Positions 22,827 through 31,953 of a DNA stretch of 64,000 nucleotides are shown one piece after another (the first letter of the stretch is position 1; every line of letters starts with the position of its first letter). Made by a program: the position numbers and the translations under genes. The DNA comes from Manis javanica. Its lineage: Eukaryota; Chordata; Mammalia; Pholidota; Manidae. The notes beneath the pieces are model-generated. The model worked only from the letters and a program-made list of their open reading frames with translations. It was not told the origin of the DNA and searched no databases. The stretch lies in the NCBI RefSeq assembly GCF_040802235.1, contig NC_133158.1, positions 164,831,401 through 164,895,400 on the forward strand. The letters are read 5' to 3'.

Positions 22827-23660
22827 TCACCATCGTCGGGGGTAGGGCTGACTCCAGCAGTGGTGCCACGTGCAGCATCGGGTGGGGTCCGTGAGGATGT
22901 TATGGGAGGGGGCCAGGAGTCCAGCGGTTGTGATGACGCCCACAGCCTGGCATGGGGCTGGTGGGGACCGGAAGACAATGGCCTGGTTGGGTGGTGTTGT
23001 GTCCATAGGTTCATCCTCCGGGTCTGGGTCCGGCCCCAGGCCGGCGGTTGTGATGACACCCACGGCCTGGTGTGGAGCCGGTGGGGACCGGAAGACGATG
23101 GCCCGGTCAGGTGGTGTTGTGTCCATAGGTTCGTCCTCCACGTCAGGGTCCGGCCCCAGGCTGGCGGAAGTGATGACACCCACGGCCCGATATGGGGCCA
23201 GTGCGGACTGGAAGACGATGGCCCGGTCGGGTGGTGTTGTGTCCATAGGTTCGTCCTCTGCATCCGGGTCCGGCCCCAGGCCAGCGGAAGTGATGACACC
23301 CACGGCCTGGTATGGGGCCGGTGCGGACCGGAAGACGATGGCCCTGTCAGGTGGTGTTGTGTCCATAGGTTCTTCCTCCACATAACTTTTCGGCCCCAGG
23401 CCGGATGTTGTGATGATGCCCTCGTCCTGGCGTGGGGCCAGTGGGGACCAGAAGACGATGGCCCGGGAGGTTGATGTTACCTCCATATGTTTGTCCTCCA
23501 CGTCACAGTCTGGCCCGAGGCCGGCGGTTATTATGATCTCCACGGCCCTGCGTCGGGCCGGTGGGGACCTGACAAAAGCAGCCCACAAGGGCAGCGTCGT
23601 GTCAGTTAGTCCTTCGTTTGAGGCAGGCACGAGAATAGCATATGAAGCTAGGGAGAGCTT
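22827..23660 (-). CDS. Unrecognised ORF of 40-residue acidic/proline repeats (uncertain gene)
   Basis: The frame is open from a stop near 23667 to a stop at 22827. It encodes repeats containing EDEPMDTTPP, RAIVF, a proline-alanine piece, GVIT and GLGPDPD, one per 120-bp unit. Unlike a satellite under no constraint, all units keep length and frame; but the plus strand and a second minus frame are also open, so this is not proof of coding. No in-frame ATG precedes the repeats. The frame is entered from a CTCTCCCTAG acceptor-like site near 23650, so it could be an internal or last exon. CCAAT and CRE-like boxes lie upstream. I do not recognise the protein. A noncoding GC-rich minisatellite is the main alternative. 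Confidence 0.3.
   Translation of the reverse strand, partial: KLSLASYAILVPASNEGLTDTTLPLWAAFVRSPPARRRAVEIIITAGLGPDCDVEDKHMEVTSTSRAIVFWSPLAPRQDEGIITTSGLGPKSYVEEEPMDTTPPDRAIVFRSAPAPYQAVGVITSAGLGPDPDAEDEPMDTTPPDRAIVFQSALAPYRAVGVITSASLGPDPDVEDEPMDTTPPDRAIVFRSPPAPHQAVGVITTAGLGPDPDPEDEPMDTTPPNQAIVFRSPPAPCQAVGVITTAGLLAPSHNILTDPTRCCTWHHCWSQPYPRRW
22921..23615. repeat. 120-bp coding-like minisatellite, about 5.7 units
   Basis: Units start at 22921, 23041, 23161, 23281, 23401 and 23521 (partial), each exactly 120 bp with no indels. A conserved block is GGTGGTGTTGTGTCCATAGG; another is GTCCGGCCCCAGG. The period equals 40 codons, so frames persist from unit to unit. The outermost units (U5, U6) are the most diverged. 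The array is flanked on both sides by a similar GAAGGACT-type phrase on the minus strand (near 22615 and 23610). Confidence 0.93.
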
Positions 23661-23712
23661 CTAACTCCTTCTCAGGCCAAGCTCGCACTGATCTGCTCAG
23701 CTAGGGTGACCT

Positions 23713-23767
23713 CTGATTGGTCAGCCAGGGGATGCATCACATAGGAGCCTGGGCAACTGTGATGTCA
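23713..23767 (-). promoter_or_regulatory. CCAAT box and CRE-like site upstream of the repeat ORF
   Basis: On the minus strand CTGACCAATCAG (23713-23724) contains a CCAAT box in the favoured NF-Y context, and TGACATCA (23760-23767) is one base from the palindromic CRE/ATF site. Both lie about 50-110 bp upstream of the minus-strand repeat ORF in GC-rich sequence. No TATA box was seen. Function is inferred only from motif and position. Confidence 0.4.
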
Positions 23768-24170
23768 CCCAGGGGGAATGCATCACGGGGCCCCCACTGC
23801 CGTGAGCACACCAGCACGGCCCACAGGAGCCCCTGGCCAAAGGTCACAGGGCGTGGCCGCAATGCCAAACCCAGTAGAATCCCTTGCCCCCGAGACTGCC
23901 CACTGAGGGCCGTGCAGGTGTTTGGGCCAGCGAGACCACCATGCAGACCGTTCAGGGCCGCAGTGCCCGCGTCTGTCATAGCTCAGCCCGCCGGTGTGCC
24001 GGCTCTGCCTGCGCTCAGCATCCAGCATCCGGGGTGCAGTGGCCAATGCTGTGCTCCACCCCCCCCGCGGTTCCGGAGGCCAGGTCCGCCAGGGCACATG
24101 GCCCGCCCTCGCCCCGGGCCTTCCCATCTTCTCTGGGAGGCCTGGAGCCAGGCATGCGTTCTCTGCCATG
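23768..24170. other. GC-rich, CpG-containing block with no assigned gene
   Basis: About 400 bp rich in CpG between the promoter-like boxes and the provirus. Several overlapping ORFs on both strands are explained by low stop density. It could be part of a CpG-island promoter for the minus-strand repeat ORF. Confidence 0.4.
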
Positions 24171-24176
24171 GCCAGC

Positions 24177-24688
24177 TATCGCGCCCGCTTCCCGTGGGTC
24201 GAGTCGACACGATCACAGGAGACCTGGTTCGGTTTCAATCAGCTTTAATTTCTTCTCACAGGCGGTGTTACAGAAAGATTGCAGCTTACACACAGGCAAG
24301 TATGAGTTAGAGCTCTTTTAGTTTCTCTCTAGCTTATTCCTCTCGTCTCTGCATGCTGGCTCGCTAGCTTCTGGTTCTGCTGGCTTCTCCTTCTGCTGGC
24401 TTCTCCTTTTGCTGGCTTCTCCTTCTGCTGGCTTCTCCTTCCTACTACTAACTACCGCTATATATATGTTTCCTAGACCAATCAAAGGAGAGAGCATGTG
24501 TGACCTTTAACTCTATTGGCGACAGGGCGAAAATCATGCAGTGTGCACGAGCACGGAACTACTTATAAGGTCTGGGAGGGGAATTCTCCTACTCGGCAGA
24601 GCGGATGCGTGGGATGTGCCATTACCGGATGTGAGCGCCATCTTAGAAGGGCTGGGGTCCGACCTCGGCCGCGGCTCAGACCTCTACA
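24177..24688 (-). repeat. 3' LTR of the class II provirus
   Basis: It matches the 5' LTR throughout and is about 13 bp longer, chiefly because of one extra copy of the 18-bp pyrimidine-rich unit. It is bordered by the polypurine tract and a GCCAGC target copy. Confidence 0.88.
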
Positions 24689-24700
24689 TCTCCCCCTTTT
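24689..24700 (-). other. Polypurine tract
   Basis: The minus strand reads AAAAGGGGGAGA immediately before the TGTAGAGG start of the 3' LTR. This is the RNase H-resistant primer for plus-strand DNA and fixes the LTR boundary. Confidence 0.9.
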
Positions 24701-24864
24701 CTCTTAAACAAAAATGAAAAGAGGTGGGGTTTAAAGGGACTCTGCCTGCCTTAGGTCGTCAGAGGTCCTTTTGCATTCTTACCAGTCATTGGGTGACAGA
24801 CATCTAATGGTCTGCTCCCTCTCTTAGGTCGATATGCATGGCCTTTGATCTTACCCGTCACTGG

Positions 24865-25530
24865 CTACGAGTCCAGCATCTCCAACCATTTTCTGGGGGA
24901 GGCACCCTCTTCTATGGCAGCCATGGCCTGAAGCAACACTCTCTTGTCGCGCTGCTGCCTGAGCTGCATCAAGCATATCGTTCTGCCAAGCAGGAGGAGC
25001 CCCAAAACCATCAGTATTCCTTGGGTTGCTGTTCCCAACCCGGCCTTTACTAAATTAAATGCTGTATTAGCTAACTCTGCTATAGTTATAGTCTGTACTA
25101 CATTGGAGCTAACATTCATTATTTCTAGCCTTAGCTGTGCGGTAAGTTCTTCAAGCTCACTAGACCAATTTGTAGCTAATAGTTGTCCTAAGTGTCTAGA
25201 CAGGTTGGCTGCTCGGGAAAGGTTCTTAAAGGGGATGCTAGAAACGCAAAGTCTGGTATAGGAATGGATGCATCTGAGGTGCCAGGTTAGTGCTAATAAG
25301 TCTGTTTGTTCTTGCAACAAGTCCACTCGTTGGTTCACTAGGACGATGCCATTCTTCAAGTGTGTGTTCTGTGTCAGGGCTGTCTCAGTGTCCTTTGACA
25401 GACCATTCAATATCTCGGCTGTAGGGATGGAGATAGTCAGGGCTGCAGTGGCTGTGGCTGCGGCGGCTACTGAAGCTGCTACTGCAATAGCGATGGCTTG
25501 CTGAAACTCCAGTCTCTCTGATACCTAAGT
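24865..25530 (-). pseudogene. env: Envelope transmembrane subunit remnant
   Basis: In its own frame it begins with an alanine-rich hydrophobic stretch like a fusion peptide. A heptad-repeat region and a C-X7-C loop (CIHSYTRLC) follow, then a second helical part, a membrane anchor near MVLGLLLLG and a short cytoplasmic tail. This is the class I fusion layout of betaretroviral envelopes. It is separated by frame and by deletion from the surface remnant. The frame itself is otherwise open, which is notable for a copy with LTRs about 4% apart. Confidence 0.75.
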
Positions 25531-25883
25531 AGTACCGGGATGTTTGCTTCTTGCTCCCTCACTGGCATAGGGATGTATGTTGGAACACGCATTACCAGCA
25601 TTATTGGGTACTTGTCTGCGTCCCAGCATTCTATCAGGAAGCATTTACTCTGGTTGCAGTGGAGTTTTCCGTCTGAGATGCTCTCGTTGGTAATGAGAGG
25701 GGGTGGTACTGGCCATGCTTTCACCATTCCCCATAATTCTCTCGTCTCCGCCATGGTTTCTGATGTGATTCCCACCAGGATCAGGATCAGCGCGGCTCCG
25801 TTCTCTGACTTCATGGCCCTCGAGCTTGCGTGTCGGCCGTTCAGGTACCCAGATGGGGTTTTTCTGGTCCTGTGGAAAAACAC
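25482..25883 (-). pseudogene. env: Envelope start: signal peptide and short surface-subunit remnant
   Basis: The frame overlaps the end of integrase. A methionine at about 25814 begins a plausible signal peptide (ALILILVGI). About a hundred residues of surface-like sequence with cysteines follow before a stop at about 25479. Normal betaretroviral surface subunits are several hundred residues, so most is deleted. The next envelope part lies in a different frame, so this copy cannot make an envelope. Confidence 0.65.
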
Positions 25884-26325
25884 AAACAGAGCCTCGGGTC
25901 CAGATTAGTACTGGATCCGGGCCTTTCCATTTCCCTTCTAATAGTCTTTTCGTAGGATTTTTGGTAAATCTTTTAGCTGACTCTGCTGTGTATGGCGTTC
26001 GGCGGCATTGCAGCAGTTTTTGTCCAATATTAAGAAATTTTTTTATGAATAAAATAAGATTTAGTTTGTCTTTTGCTGATCTGAAGTCTTCCCCTATTCC
26101 CCCTTTTTGTTTATATAATGCACTCTTGAGGGTGAGGTGTGTGCGTTCCACCATACCCTGTCCTTGAGGGTTGTAGGGGATTCCTGTGGTGTGGGTGATA
26201 TTCAGTGTTTTTAAGAAGTTGAGGAATGGTTTGGATGTATATGCTGGCCCATTGTCAGTTTTTAATTGTTTGGGTTTTCCCCAGGCTGAGAATGCCTGGA
26301 GGCAGTGAGGTGATTTTTCCTTCAT
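25645..26325 (-). pseudogene. pol: Retroviral integrase, C-terminal half of pol
   Basis: The open frame carries KTDNGPAYTS and GIPYNPQGQG followed by Glu, the second Asp and the Glu of the catalytic D,D-35-E triad. A C-terminal DNA-binding region with KGPDPVLIWTRG and WVPERP follows. The first catalytic Asp, the zinc-binding domain and all of reverse transcriptase are missing upstream, so it is dead. Integrase joins viral DNA ends to host DNA. The tail overlaps the start of the envelope frame by about 240 bp, as in betaretroviral genomes. Confidence 0.88.
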
Positions 26326-26508
26326 CTAGGAACCACTGAGCATGTCTCTCTACTGTGTGGAGGAAGGCTCTTGCGGTTTTGCTTTTAATGGGGTGCCGTT
26401 TGCTCTCAGGAGCGCCCTTAAAGGCTCCTTTGCTCTGAGTCTAGACACTTCAGATCCCATTTTTTACAGGGAGATTGGTAAATTTTAAGTGGGTAAGGGG
26501 TATTCTTG

Positions 26509-26587
26509 TCGCTATCCCGCGAACTTTTATTGCATCCATCGCTATCCCGCGAACTTTTATTGCTTTGTCGCTACCTCGCGAACTTTC
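26509..26587. repeat. Three tandem copies of a 29-30 bp unit in the proviral leader
   Basis: TCGCTATCCCGCGAAC and close variants start at 26509, 26539 and 26568. The unit carries a CGCGAA core and an AATAAAAG-like word on the minus strand. It marks the deletion-prone zone between the leader and integrase. Confidence 0.85.
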
Positions 26588-26909
26588 ACCGGCATCCTTT
26601 CATTCCATACATGACAATAAAGAACAGTACAACAAAGAACACTATGACAATCAGACAAGACAGGAACACCCACCACAGCTGCTCACTCTCGCCTTTTCTA
26701 ACCCTACTTTCGTTTTGCTCGTTGGTCCACTCACCCTCCTCCTCTCCGGCGGCTTCTCTGGCGATCTTTCCGAATGGAGTCCACTGGCCGCAGTCGCCAG
26801 TTCTGTCGGGTGGTTGTGTCTCGCGAAGAAAGCTCTGACTTACGCATGGAGCTCGGAGTCGGCACCAGCTATCGCACCCGCTTCCCGTGGGTCGAGTCGA
26901 CATGATCAC
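26586..26909 (-). CDS. Hydrophobic leader ORF in the provirus (unknown)
   Basis: A 107-codon ORF begins inside the 5' LTR and crosses the primer site into the position where gag would start. Its first two thirds are hydrophilic, with an acidic stretch EEEGEW. Residues about 77-100 form one strong membrane-spanning segment containing CLIVIVFFVVLFFIV. A short basic tail ends in MKGCR. It does not resemble matrix or envelope proteins that I know. It may be a leader-encoded accessory protein, an insert captured by the virus, or chance. Translation is unproven. Confidence 0.35.
   Translation of the reverse strand: MIMSTRPTGSGCDSWCRLRAPCVSQSFLRETQPPDRTGDCGQWTPFGKIAREAAGEEEGEWTNEQNESRVRKGESEQLWWVFLSCLIVIVFFVVLFFIVMYGMKGCR
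26850..26867 (-). other. Primer-binding-like site
   Basis: Two bases after the 5' LTR the minus strand reads TGGTGCCGA, complementary to a tRNA 3' end of the GGCACCA type such as Phe or His. Later bases do not match the tRNA-Phe site of IAP-type elements as I remember it, so the primer is unresolved. Confidence 0.55.
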
Positions 26910-27368
26910 AGGAGACCTGGTTCGGTTTCAATCAGCTTTAATTTCTTCTCACAGGCGGTGTTACAGAAAGATTGCAGCTTGCACGCAGTCAAGTATGAGT
27001 TAGAGCTCTTTTAGTTTCTCTCTAGCTTATTTCTCTTGTCTCTGCAGGCTGGTTCGCTAGTTTCTGGTTCTGCTGGCTTCTCCTTTTGCTGGCTTCTCCT
27101 TCTGCTGGCTTCTCCTTCCCCCTACTACTAACTACCCCTATATATATGTTTCCTAGACCAATCAAAGGGGAGAGCATGCGTGACCTTTAACTCTATTGGC
27201 GACAGGGCGGAAATCATGCAGTGTGCACGAGCACGGAACTACTTATAAGGTCTGGGAGGGGGATTCTCCTACTTGGCAGAGCGGATGCGTGGGATGTGCC
27301 ATTACTGAATGTGAGCGCCATCTTAGAAGGGCTGGGGTCCGACCTTGGCCACGGCTCGGACCTCTACA
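26870..27368 (-). repeat. 5' LTR of the class II provirus
   Basis: On the minus strand it starts TGTAGAGG and ends GCGATA, next to a six-base target copy at 27369. A TATATATA box and a TTATAAG box are both visible, as is an ATTAAA poly(A)-like signal near the R/U5 zone. It holds fewer copies than the 3' LTR of an 18-bp pyrimidine-rich unit (TTCTGCTGGCTTCTCC). The TA end instead of CA is unusual. Confidence 0.85.
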
Positions 27369-27374
27369 GCCAGC

Positions 27375-27617
27375 CAGGCAGGTGACAGATTCTGAGGAGG
27401 GGTCCGACCGCATGACTTCCCTTTCTAGCTAGCAGGCAGTTTCTTTCTTTGCTTCCCAGAAAGCGTAGGCAAGGTACCACCAGGTTTCAGCATAGGAACA
27501 TCCCACATTCGTACAGGGCCTACCAGCCCAGATTTTCTCTTTGGTCTCGTTTTGGGTCCTGTGTCTGGTATATAAAGAACACAACACAGTAAGCTGGGAA
27601 ACCATTTTTGTTTTCTC
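27375..27617. other. Short unique interval
   Basis: Sequence between the provirus and the next L1, with no gene or repeat recognised. Confidence 0.4.
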
Positions 27618-29096
27618 ACTTTAATTTTTTTATTTTTATTCATTTTGTTATAATTAATCTACAGTTACATGAAGAACATTATGTTTACTGGACTCCCCCC
27701 TTCACCAAGCACCCCCCACAAACCCAATGACAGTCACTGTACATCAGCGTAGTAAGATGCTGTAGAATCACTATATGTCTTCTCTGTGTTGCACAACTCT
27801 CCCCTGTGCCACGCCCCCCCCACATTGTAAATGCAAATCATAAGGCCCCCTATCTTTTCCCCACCCTTATCCCTCCCTTTGCAGGCATCCACCTCAGTCC
27901 CTTTATCTTTGGTAACTGTTACTCCATTCTTGGGTTCTGTGATTCTGCTGCTGTTTTGATCCTTCAGTTTTTCTTTGTTCTTTTACTCCACATATGAGTA
28001 AAATCATTTGGTGCTTGTCTTTCTCCGCCTGGCTTATTTCACTGAGCATACGACCCTCTAGCTACATCCATGTTGTGGCAAATGGTAGGATCTGTTTTAG
28101 TGTTATGGCTGAGTAATATTCCATTGTGTGTATGTACCACCTCTTTGTGCATGCCTCTACTGATGGACATTTCCATTTCTTGGCTATTGTAAATAGTGCT
28201 GCGATTAACATAGGGGTGCATCTGTCTTCTGCCAACCGGGCTGCCGCATTCTTAGGGTAAATTCGTAGAAGTGGAATTCCTGGGTGAAATGGTATTTCTA
28301 TTCTGAGCTCCTTGAGGAAACTCCACACAGCTTTCCCCAATGGACGAACTGACTTAGGTTCCCACCAGCAGTGTAGGAGGGTTCCCCTCTCCCACAACCT
28401 TGCCCACGTCTGTTGTGTGTCTTTTGGATGGTGCCCATCCTGACTGGTGTGAGGTGATATCTCATGGTGGTTTTAATTTGCATTTCTCTGATGATTAGCC
28501 ACGTGGAGCATCTTTTCATGTGCCTGTTGGCCACTTGAATTTCTTGTTTGGGGAACAATCTGTTTAGCTCCTCTGCCCATTTTTTGATTGGAGTATTTGC
28601 TTTCTGTCAGCTGAGGTGCGTGAGCTCTTTATGTGTTTTGGATGTCACCCCTTGATCAGATCTGTCATTTATGAATATACTCTCCCATAGTGCAGGATAA
28701 CTCTTTGTTCTATCGATGGTGTCCTTTGCTGTACAGAGGCTGTTCAGCTTGGTTTCGTCCCCCGTGTTCCTTTTTGCTTTTGTTTCCCTTGCCCGGGGAG
28801 ATATGTTCATGAAGAAGTCGCTCGTGTTCATGTCCAAGAGATTTTTGCCTATGTTTTTCTCTAAGAGGTTTATGGTTTCATGACTGACATTCAGGTCTTT
28901 GATCCATTTCGGACTTTCTCTTGTGTGTGGGGTTAGACCGTGATCCAGGTTCATTCTCTTACATGTAGCTGTCCTGTTTTTGCCAGCACCATCTGTCGAA
29001 GAGACGGTCATTTCCCCATTGTATGTCCATGGCTCCTTTATCATGTCTACATTGACCAAATGTGTTTGGGTTAATATCTGGAGTCTCTATTCTGTT
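27618..29096 (-). mobile_element. 5'-truncated young L1: ORF2 C-terminus and 3' UTR
   Basis: The plus strand starts with a T-rich tail and then the 3' UTR complement (CTACAGTTACATGAAGAACA, AGTCACTGTACATCAGCGTA). ORF2 C-terminal frames follow, including [13 protein letters not shown] and PFHPGIPLLRIYPKNAA, and break in several places. It runs back to about 29,096, where GAGTCTCTATTCTGTT matches the ORF2 region around codon 900. The 5' two thirds are absent, the usual result of incomplete reverse transcription. Confidence 0.88.
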
Positions 29097-29329
29097 GCCA
29101 CATCCCAGGCCTCATCTCCGTGGCAACGTTTTTCTCCCTATGAACCTTGAAAGCAGCACATGGAAAGATACTATCAGTCTCCACCATCTCACTTCTCAGT
29201 TTAGGCTCGATGTTCCTGCATCACATCTTCTCGTCTTCATTCCAGTTTTCTTGACGGGTTGGTGTCCTGAAAAAAAAAATTGACTAAGAATTTGAATGAA
29301 ATGGGAGGGGGTATACCATTCTGTTTAAA

Positions 29330-30785
29330 ACACCATCAGCAGAACAAAGAAATCCTATAGAATGGGACGATATATTCAAAGATGACATATCCGATCAGGG
29401 TTTGCCAACTAAAATACGTCTTAAGTGCTCAGGCGCCTCCACACACAAAAAGCAAATACTCCAATCAAAAATGGGCAGAGGATCTGAGCAGACACTTCTC
29501 CAAACAAGAAATTCAAGTGGCCAACAGGCACATGAAAAGATGCTCCACGTGGCTAATCATCAGAGAAATGCAAATTAAAACCACCATGAGATATCACCTC
29601 ACACCAGTCAGGATGGCCACCATCCAGAAGACACACAACAGACGTGGGCAAGGTTGTGGAGAGAGGGGAACCCTCCTACACTGCTGGTGGGAACCAAAGT
29701 CAGTTCGCCTGTTGTGGAAAGCAGTGCGGAGGTTTCTCAAAAAGGTCAAAATAGAAATACCATTTGACCCAGGAATTCCACGTCTAGGAATTTACCCTAA
29801 GAGTGCAGCAGCCCTGTTGGCAAAAGACAGATGCACCCCTATGTTAATCGCAGCAGTATTTACAGTAGACAAGAAATGGAAATGTCCGTCAGTAGAGGAA
29901 TGCATAAAGAAGAGGTGGTACATAAACAAAAAGAAGGACAAAAACCACATGATCATCTCCACAGATGCTGAAGAAGCATCTGACAAAACTCAACATCCAC
30001 TCATGGTAAAAACTCTCAACAAAATGGGTCAGGAGGGCAAGTACCTCAACATAAGAAAGGCCACATATGTTAAACCCACAGCCAACATCACACTGAACAG
30101 TGAGAAGCTGAAAGCTTTTCCTCTGAGATCGGGAACAAGACAGGGATGCCCACTCTCACTGCTGTTCTTCAACATAGTACTGGAGGTCCTAGCCATGGCA
30201 AGTAGACAAAACAAACAAATACAAGGAATCCAGACTGGTGAAGAAGAAGTCGAACTGTCACTGTTTGCAGATGACATGATATTGGACTTAAAAAGAACCC
30301 GAAAGACTCCACTCCAAAACTGCTAGAATTGATACCGGAATACAGCAGAGCCGCAGGACACAAACTGAATGCACAGAAATCTGTGATTTTCCCATACACT
30401 AACGGTGAACTTAATAGAAAGAGAGATCAGGAAAACCATTCCATTCACAATGGCATCAGAAAAGGAAGAAAATACCTAGGCATAAACCAAACCAAGGAAG
30501 TGAAAGACCGAAACCCTGAAACCTATAAGACACTCATCACAGGAATTAAAGAGGACCCTAACAATTGGAAACTCACCCCATGCCCTTGACTAGGAACACT
30601 TAATATCATCAAAATGGCCCTCCTGCCCAAAGCAATATGCAGATTTGATGCGATCCCTATCGAATCACCAACTGCATTCTTCAACGAACTGGAACAAGTA
30701 GTTCAGAAGTTCACATGGAAACAACAAAGACCCCAAAAGAATAGCCAAAGCAGTCCTGAGAAGGAAGAAGAAAGTTGGGGGAAGA
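29330..30785 (+). mobile_element. Scrambled L1: ORF2 C-terminus placed before the RT domain
   Basis: From 29,330 to about 29,925 the sequence is ORF2 C-terminal ([27 protein letters not shown]-like end). At about 29,926 it jumps to [15 protein letters not shown], the RT fingers that should lie about 1.8 kb upstream, and runs through RQGCPLS and FADDM to the thumb near 30,785. A 314-codon frame (29382-30326) stays open across the junction. The joint lies at an A-rich AAAAAGAAGGAC, as expected for microhomology joining or template switching. It is not a functional polymerase. Confidence 0.85.
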
Positions 30786-31953
30786 CGGGGGGTATGCAGA
30801 AGCAGCAGTGCCCTGGGTCTGATAGCCTGACAAGAACTGTCTTTCTGATTGCTACAGTCTTGTGGAGCTCTGGAATGCCAGCCCTCTTGTCTACCAAGGT
30901 CAGGTGATCAAGGGGTATCCCATGTATGGGTTGCATGTGCCCACTGGCTTTAGTGGCATGTGGCAGGTGGGGCATGCTTAGTGGCTTCAGAAGGCCACAG
31001 GAAAATGTATTGCCTTCCTGTGCCAGTGGGCTTCAGCATGCTATGTGAAAGTGCCTATGTGTGCGTACTGTCCTGAGGACCAGCTCCAGGCTGGGTGCAG
31101 GAGAATGCCATGATTACTCATGCTTGTCAGCCCCAGCCAGGGTGCAGGGTGGGAGAGTGTTGCAATCATCTGTACTCACAGACTTCAGCTAGGGAGTGAG
31201 AAAACTCCAGGAGTTTTCACTTGCCCGCCTCATCCAGGGAGTGCTTAATACCCACGCTATCTGGCCTTAGCAAGTGCCATGACAGCTTACCCCTACCTGT
31301 CCCAGCAAGACAGTGGAAAGGTGCTGTGTCCGAGTTTGTGCCTGTCTGTGCTAGCAGACTATGTGGAGCATGCAACAGTGGCATTCGCCAGCACTTGAAT
31401 CTCCAGGGACCAGCTCAATTGTCCCCCACCCTTCCAGCCAATGCCCCCCAATCAGCAAATCAATCCCCCTCTCATATAGTCTAGGTGCTTTTCAAACTGC
31501 TGTTTTGTTCACTGGGTCTCAGGGCAAGAAAGACCGTATATGAGCCCTCCAACAGGAAAAATCTCTGTTTCCTGTAGCACTTTGGAATTCCTGGACATCA
31601 GCCCCATTGAGTTTGCAAGCCAGATATTGTGGAGGCTTATCTTTCCCAGATCCCAGGGGTTGGGGTGCCTGATGTGGGGCACTGACCCCTCACTCCTCCA
31701 GGAGAAGCACTCTCTGGTGAGAACCCTCCCTATTATGTCTCACTGCCCCAGAGGTGGGGTTTTTGCGAGATTGTATATGTGCCTCTCTACCCTTCTCACT
31801 GTGGTCCTCTTATCCTTTGCTGTGGAGAGCAGTTCCATCTAGTTTTCAGCTCTTTTTCAGAGGGAAATAATCCATTTGCAGCTGTGAAATTGGTGAGTCT
31901 ATGAGAGGAGGCGCGTTCAGGATATTCCTATGCTACCATGTCGGACCTCCCCT
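30786..31953 (-). mobile_element. Old L1 5' UTR fragment
   Basis: The right end CATGTCGGACCTCCCC is the complement of an L1 start (GGGGAGGTCCGACATG). The interior (CTCTACCCTTCTCACTGTGG, GCTGTGGAGAGCAGTTCC) parallels the 5' UTR at 47.9-48.1 kb. Chance ORFs here are not genes. Confidence 0.7.

Larger units (their letters stand above)
24171..27374 (-). mobile_element. Deleted class II (betaretrovirus-like) endogenous retrovirus
   Basis: Two LTRs in the same orientation bracket about 2.2 kb of internal sequence read on the minus strand. Six-base GCCAGC copies flank the element (24171-24176 and 27369-27374), and six bases is the usual target duplication for betaretroviruses. Order from the 5' end: LTR, primer-binding-like site, leader with a hydrophobic ORF, integrase C-terminal half, short envelope start, envelope transmembrane part, polypurine tract, LTR. 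Gag, protease, reverse transcriptase and most of the envelope surface subunit are absent. By eye the LTRs differ at about 21 of some 490 aligned bases plus an 18-bp repeat-number change, so insertion was neither very recent nor ancient. The element cannot be autonomous. Confidence 0.88.

Noticed and set aside
22752-23474. 240-codon plus-strand ORF across the 120-bp array
   Set aside because: No promoter or splice context on that strand; the same repeats stay open in several frames. The minus frame was kept only as a low-confidence candidate.
23783-24321. Overlapping ORFs of 128-197 codons on both strands
   Set aside because: CpG-rich sequence with few stops; some run into the proviral LTR, and none has a motif.
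26475-27014. 179-codon plus-strand ORF through the 5' LTR
   Set aside because: Antisense to the provirus; its last part is repeated in the 3' LTR as the tail of another ORF, as expected for an LTR by-product.
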